Shown piece by piece: positions 58,897 through 64,000 of a stretch of 64,000 nt of DNA. Under the pieces are notes generated by a model. The model did not search any database and was not told where the DNA came from. It was given only the letters and a program-made list of their open reading frames with translations. The position numbers and the translations under genes are program-made. The first letter of the stretch is position 1; the number at the start of each line of letters is the position of its first letter. This DNA comes from Steinernema hermaphroditum (Eukaryota; Nematoda; Chromadorea; Rhabditida; Steinernematidae): contig CM059625.1 in NCBI GenBank assembly GCA_030435675.1, positions 16,430,001 through 16,494,000 on the forward strand, written 5' to 3'.

Positions 58897-61800
58897 ATGC
58901 TCCTAATCCAGCAGGCTGAGAAAGTTAGACTAACAATTTCATATCCCCTTTACCTGCCCGTCCAACTTGTCTATTTAGATTACGCCCTATGTGGTGCACC
59001 TTCTCGTCATTGTCGCCGTTGTATTTTACGTAATCGGTGGAGCTTACATCATTCGATACATAGAAGCGAAGGAGAAACATTCACATTCGACGAGTCCGAC
59101 ACATTTCAACAAGGTTAGTCTGTAACGAGATTTTGTTCAAACGTCCCATGCTTGTTTGTAGACGACAGGGTAAGCTGGGAATAATAAATCAAAAAGGCGT
59201 TTCTGACTTCACGAAATAGATAAGTTACTCTATTTGGTGTTGAACAAACTATATTCACATAGTTGAGCACGTACGGAAAGCTTTGAAATCGCCGAATGCG
59301 GCTGTGGTTCAGCTCTATAGAAAAACAATCAACCAAACCATAGAGACTTCTTTATAATAGACTTACAAAGGAAACGGTTCCTTATGCAACAATCTATAAT
59401 AATGAGCGTTGTAAAAGTGGACGATCTGAAAAAAGAACTAATGAAATTGGTTTACTGTCTAATGTGGTTTCACAACACACAGCGGATTTGTTTTTCCTAC
59501 ACCAACTTAAACTGCCACCACATTCAGTGTTACGTCATCTCTTTCTGTCTCAAATTCATATACGCAGATCAAAATCAAAGTTCGCCCGTTTGACAAAGTA
59601 ACATAAGTTTTGACAAGGGCATAGCCTCAGTCGACGTTTCCCTAGCTAATGATTATGTTTTGGTTAGGGTAAAAGTCCAAAACAACGGTGGAAAGGAGAG
59701 CTTAAAACTTCCGGTAGGGGACAAGGGTATCCATGTCATATTTGAATCGGGATATTACAAATGACTAAAAGGATCGAAAACTGCTAGGTTTTGTTTCAAC
59801 AACCAGGGCGCATACGTCGTTTTTTGTTGCAAATTTAGCTTTGCGGCCTGAGGTTGGCATGCTTTCGCCGTGGTTACTGCTCTTTAGTTTTTGACAGATT
59901 GACAGGAAGTGCTTCCTTTTTGGAAGTTCCGTCTGAGACACATGCACTGCAAATCCGTAGCAAAACAGCATTGTTTTCCTGTCCGTCCAAATCTATTTCA
60001 AGCACTTTGTGACGCGACCCGTAACGCCTCATTGCCCGTCCAAACAACAAATGACCGCTTTCAGTCCGTGCCTGCGCATCATCTCAGAGTTAATCACACA
60101 TCAGCCAGGACTACGTCACCCTCTCATGCACTTGTGACAAACGACCGGAGACAGACCAGTAAGCCCGGCGGTCTTAGTAAACAAATCGCTTTCGTTTAGT
60201 GCACCGTAATCGGCGGTGCGTGATCGCCGCTCTGCACAAGATCAACGAAGTGACGAAATGTGACTCGAACGCGCTTGACAAGCTCATCATGAAACATGTC
60301 GACGACTGCTATCTGGAGGACCTTAGGGAAATCCGCAAACGCGCCGAAAGGGCATCGCAGCTAGGGGACACTGGTCAGCAGCAGTTCGACGAGCAGCCGG
60401 CAAGGGCGACGATGACACAAGATGCAGTGACGAATAAACAACAACATCAGTTGATGCACAGCCGAGAACTGGAAATGTGGACCTACATGGATTCGGTTGT
60501 ATTTTGCTTTACGGTCATAACCACTATTGGTAAGCCTCTTTACTCAGCGACAACAAACATTACTTTCATGAATAGAAAGGGCTCAATTTATATGCTAAAC
60601 TATGCTTGGAGCTAAATGTATTTATAATATGGAACACACAGGCGAACGGCCATTGCCGGATGAAATTATAGGGATCATGACAGCCAAAAACTAGCCAGAA
60701 GAGCGTGCGAAAAAGGTGGAACCATAAACGGCCATATTCGCGTCTTTCCCCACCGCATACATTAATCGCTTTGATAGTCTTGACAAATGGCTTCTGAGCT
60801 GGAAGTATTATAAAAAGTCCGTGTATTAGCAAGAAAAATGGCTGCATAAAAAGGTCAGTTTCCAGTGCAACAAAAAGTAGAACTTATTGCCTTGATCCAA
60901 TTTTGCCGAGATGCATTCTAAGAGAGCAAATGTCGCATAAGAAAGTATGTCATATCGAATCTTCTAGGATACGGTAACGTCGCCCCACAAACAACGTCCG
61001 GAAGGATATTCGTTATAATCTATGGCAGTTTGGGAGTACCCTTGGCAATGCTGGCCATTGCCAATTTGGGAAAATTCCTTGCTACGCTACTGAAGCAATG
61101 GTCAAAGCCGTTTCTGCTGTATGGAAAGTAAGTGCATGGGATGAACTTCGGGGCTTGTTTCTAAATTTATGTAACATCGTTAGAGGGAGGCTTAAAGTGC
61201 AACATAAACTCTGCAGAATTCTGTGAAACAGCAAAAGATTTATGACGGGTTTTGAAGTTCTAATGGTGTTACAAGGACTTATTTCCGTCTCACAAGTGAA
61301 TTATCCTTGTGCACAAAAAGGGGCACACGGAAGTGGTACAATGTTTCGGAGGCGACAAGCTCTATGGATGGAACGCTATTTATCCTGCCGAAAGAAGGAA
61401 GCGACCAAAGATTTGATAAGTGTAGAGTAGAGGGACCGACATGCCTGGATCCTCGAATTGAGACATACTCTCCTGAGGTGGCGATGGAACCCCTTGTTCC
61501 CTTATAGCAATGCTGTCTTATCAAAAACTAGATTGCATGAGGTCTGGATCCGAAGGTCCCATCGCTTAGACCAAAGCACCTTACATCAAGCTACACTTTA
61601 ATACACCCTTGTTGTATATTGAAAACATTTCGACCCCCTCTTTTATATTCAAACAACAATACTCATATTTCAGAAAATGTGCGAAACGTCTACGCAAATC
61701 CAGGAAAGCAAACAGCAGCAATAAAGTGGTTCTGGTCAACGGCAACAACGCTTGCAAACATGATGTTGACTTGGACAGCAGCTACTCTCCTGAGGATGGA

Positions 61801-63628
61801 GTACTTCCGGAATGCCTAGAAGAAGACGAGGAGTCTGTAAATGATGAATTTATTCTGTTGATCGCCTTTTTCGTATATATTATGGCCGGATCGTTCATCA
61901 TTTCAAGCTATGAACCGAATATGAACTTTTTCCAGGTAGCGAAGAAAAGTATGAGAGATAGATGGTTGTTATTTTCAGGCGGTTTATTTCAATTTTGTCA
62001 CATTGACAACGATCGGATTAGGAGATCTAGTTCCTCAAAGGTAAGTCGCCACAAATGAATTGAAGCGGTACAGTGTTCGAGTTTATAATCACTGTTATGG
62101 CCTTAAAAATAGTTAGATTTTGGAAGTAAAAACAAGGAGACCGATTATGTGCTAATCAGATCAAAGGATCAGTTGATCGAAAAGATCTATTTCAGCGAAG
62201 CCTATCTATTCTTCACGCTCATTTACATAGCAGTGGGTCTGGCGCTGAGTACGATTGGAATTGAAATCGCAGCTGACTACCTAAAAAAGCTTCACTACTT
62301 CGGCCGAAAGATTGAAGATGCTTCCAAGGTGCAAATTTGGTTCGGTGGCAAAAAGTAGGCTTACGCCACCGGCTCAAGCACTCTACTCTCCATATTTAGG
62401 CTCACCATGAAGCAGCTGGTAAAAAATCTCGGTGACCAGTTCAATCTTCCCGTAGAAGACATTGAAGACTTGAACTTGGACAGCTTCGTTGATCAAGCGA
62501 TAAAAGTTGAAGCTGGCGAGCTTCCCACTCTTAGGGTACACGGTGGAAATAAAGAGAGGAATGTGCATGACTTCTGTTTTCAGCAACCCACTCCAGACCC
62601 GATGCTGAAGCCGATCTACGCCGGAGAGTTCACCTACGATTCGGAGTCGGTCGTGTTTGCCGACGAAGATGATTTGCTTACTTTGCAATCTTACCGTAAA
62701 TATTGACTTTCTTGTTGCCATGAACAGTCACAACATCAGCACGAACACCGTTTTAACGTTCCATTTAACTCTTAAGTTCACGTTTGTGAAGTGGGGATTT
62801 CGACGATTGCACAGAGCACACAGCTAGTGAGCACACTGGCTCAAGTTTTACAAATGAACTATATAACAACTCACCGCATGCTCTCAGGAATGGCTTTTCG
62901 AGTTACTTATAGTGTGCGCCATGTACATAACTAGTGGCCTTTTACTCTTTTTGCTGAACATTGGTGAAGCTTAGATTTAGGTTTTGAGCATGGCCAAATT
63001 TGCCTTCTCTCTGATTGACTCTGTTTTAGAAGAATACGAAATAAACAATATCCTGTAAAAGTCCCGCGCTGATGACCAATAAAAGGGGTAGCACAATCAC
63101 AGTATATGCACAGACTAACCCTGGATAACACACAATTTTCAGCAAGTCCATCACTGCTCGCGAACAGGGCAAGCTCACGAAATGTAAGCACACATATGCT
63201 GGTCAGCGAATTGGTCGTTCTCCTTCCTCCGCCGCCGTTTCCCGACGAGGAGTTTGGGGATGCGGTTACTGTGGACGGGAGCTCGGTGCATCTCTTTGGC
63301 GATGTACACATTCAGGAGAGGAGAGTGAGTGGAACATTCGAAGTATTCCCTGTGAAATCCAATTGTAGGAGAGCTTCATGTCCGACTATAGCCTTGCCCC
63401 CGAGAGGCAAAGATCAGTTTCACCGTACCGCAGCAAACCAAAGAAGTTTAAGTCGGTGATACCAAAAGGTACGACGGTGTATTTCGGGAGTTCCATTGAT
63501 ATTTCGCTTCAGCTCCTAGCACGGACTACCTGAGTGCCCGCCGCAATTACAGTGAAGAGGCGAGGAAGAGATACCAGGAATATCAAGAGCAGTGGAAGAA
63601 GTTCCGAACAACACAAAACCCAAAATAA
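58897..63628 (+). CDS. TWK-type two-pore-domain K+ channel, 624 aa
   Basis: Leak K+ channel subunit. Exons 58897-58923, 58979-59113, 60065-60158, 60200-60529, 60968-61127, 61674-61935, 61979-62040, 62196-62354, 62400-62535, 62584-62695, 63143-63324, 63369-63468 and 63513-63628, phase-consistent. TM1 is YVVHLLVIVAVVFYVIGGAY. Pore 1 is TTIGYGNVAP (GYG 196-198) and pore 2 TTIGLGDLVP (GLG 349-351). [20 protein letters not shown] follows TM4, and the end is YSEEARKRYQEYQEQWKKFR plus 7 residues. Exons of 160, 159 and 136 nt match the 702-aa paralogue in length and phase. The N-terminus is the least certain: the only in-frame ATG in exon 1 gives nine residues, and an unseen upstream exon is possible. 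The 94-nt third exon is inferred from phase. Confidence 0.88.
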
Positions 63629-63849
63629 ACTAGGTGGAGCAGTAGGGATTCCGTGTTCATATCAAAATTCACTTGTTTGGATGATGACATATGATAGATT
63701 ATTTATGTTTTGCACTGTACAGATGTAAATAAGAAACAATGACATAACATGACATCAGTCGGACAGGTCAATGTAATTTTGTGCACATTCACTAACAAAC
63801 AGTCAAAATCGCATAGATTACCATTCAATTTATATGTTGTGATACAAAT
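63629..63849. other. K2P 3' flank
   Basis: An AATAAA overlaps the stop region (63624-63629); a more downstream signal was not found. No other feature is visible before the minisatellite. Confidence 0.4.
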
Positions 63850-64000
63850 GATATGAATCTCCTACACTTGCGGCATCGGAGCCTGTTTACAGATAACATG
63901 AATGAATACAACTGATATGAATATCTCCCACTTGCGGCATCAGAGCCTGTTTACAGATAACATGAATGAATACAACTGATATGAACATCTCCCACTTGCG
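63850..64000. repeat. 64-bp minisatellite, cut by window end
   Basis: Units start at 63850, 63914 and 63978, exactly 64 bp apart. They share ACTTGCGGCATC, GAGCCTGTTTACAGATAACA and TGAATGAATACAACT. The third unit is truncated by the end of the window, so the array continues beyond it. Confidence 0.95.

Noticed and set aside
59909..60199. Single 96-aa open frame upstream of the K2P pore exon
   Set aside because: Part of it is a spliced exon (60065-60158) in the same frame. The rest lies in introns, as phase at both junctions requires splicing.
61242..61524. Open frames between K2P exons 5 and 6
   Set aside because: They lie inside the 546-nt intron 61128-61673, whose flanking exons match the paralogue exactly.

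Overview
The window is nuclear DNA of a nematode, most likely a clade V (strongylid or hookworm-like) species. The evidence is many 41-60 nt introns ending in TTTCAG or TTTAG, start codons just downstream of TTTCAG acceptors as expected for trans-splicing, two K2P channels of the nematode TWK type, Tc1/mariner elements of the DD37D kind, and F-box-like single-exon genes. The species assignment is an inference. No tRNA, rRNA, CRISPR or prokaryotic operon was seen. Exon structures were worked out by hand from splice sites and reading phase; each complete model keeps an open frame across all junctions.

Layout. 1-11.7 kb is transposon-rich: a decayed mariner (about 1.26-2.1 kb), a 49-bp minisatellite (4.67-5.2 kb), a 768-bp mariner-like MITE, a 545-bp internally deleted mariner, an intact 1,302-bp DD37D mariner with an open 338-aa transposase, and a decayed 1,317-bp mariner of another subfamily. 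Among them lie orphan exon-like pieces that I could not join into a gene. 11.86-14.93 kb (minus) is a complete eight-exon, 416-aa peptide GPCR of the somatostatin/allatostatin-C/opioid-like type. 15-24.5 kb has no supportable gene.

24.58-29.95 kb is an array of GC-rich repeat units. One unit is split by an insert of about 3 kb flanked by inverted repeats. The insert carries a 178-aa ORF, a three-exon 100-aa gene with a TATA box and poly(A) signal, and a 209-aa F-box-like gene. I recognise no transposase in it, and it is the best candidate here for something undescribed.

32.4-34.3 kb holds a five-exon Ras-like GTPase (200 aa) with Ser at Ras position 12 and Val at position 61. It is tail-to-tail with a 305-aa intronless F-box-like gene. 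35.23-39.53 kb (minus) and 58.90-63.63 kb (plus) are two complete K2P potassium channels, 702 and 624 aa. They are divergently oriented, clearly paralogous, and share a C-terminal motif; the first has a long Pro-Glu repeat. Between them lie a small membrane-protein gene with Sec62-like features (46.19-47.40 kb), one dispersed-repeat copy and long stretches without recognisable genes. The window ends inside a 64-bp minisatellite.

The genes with a nameable role (peptide GPCR, Ras-like GTPase, two leak K+ channels) belong to cell signalling and excitability, but nothing in the sequence shows that they work together.
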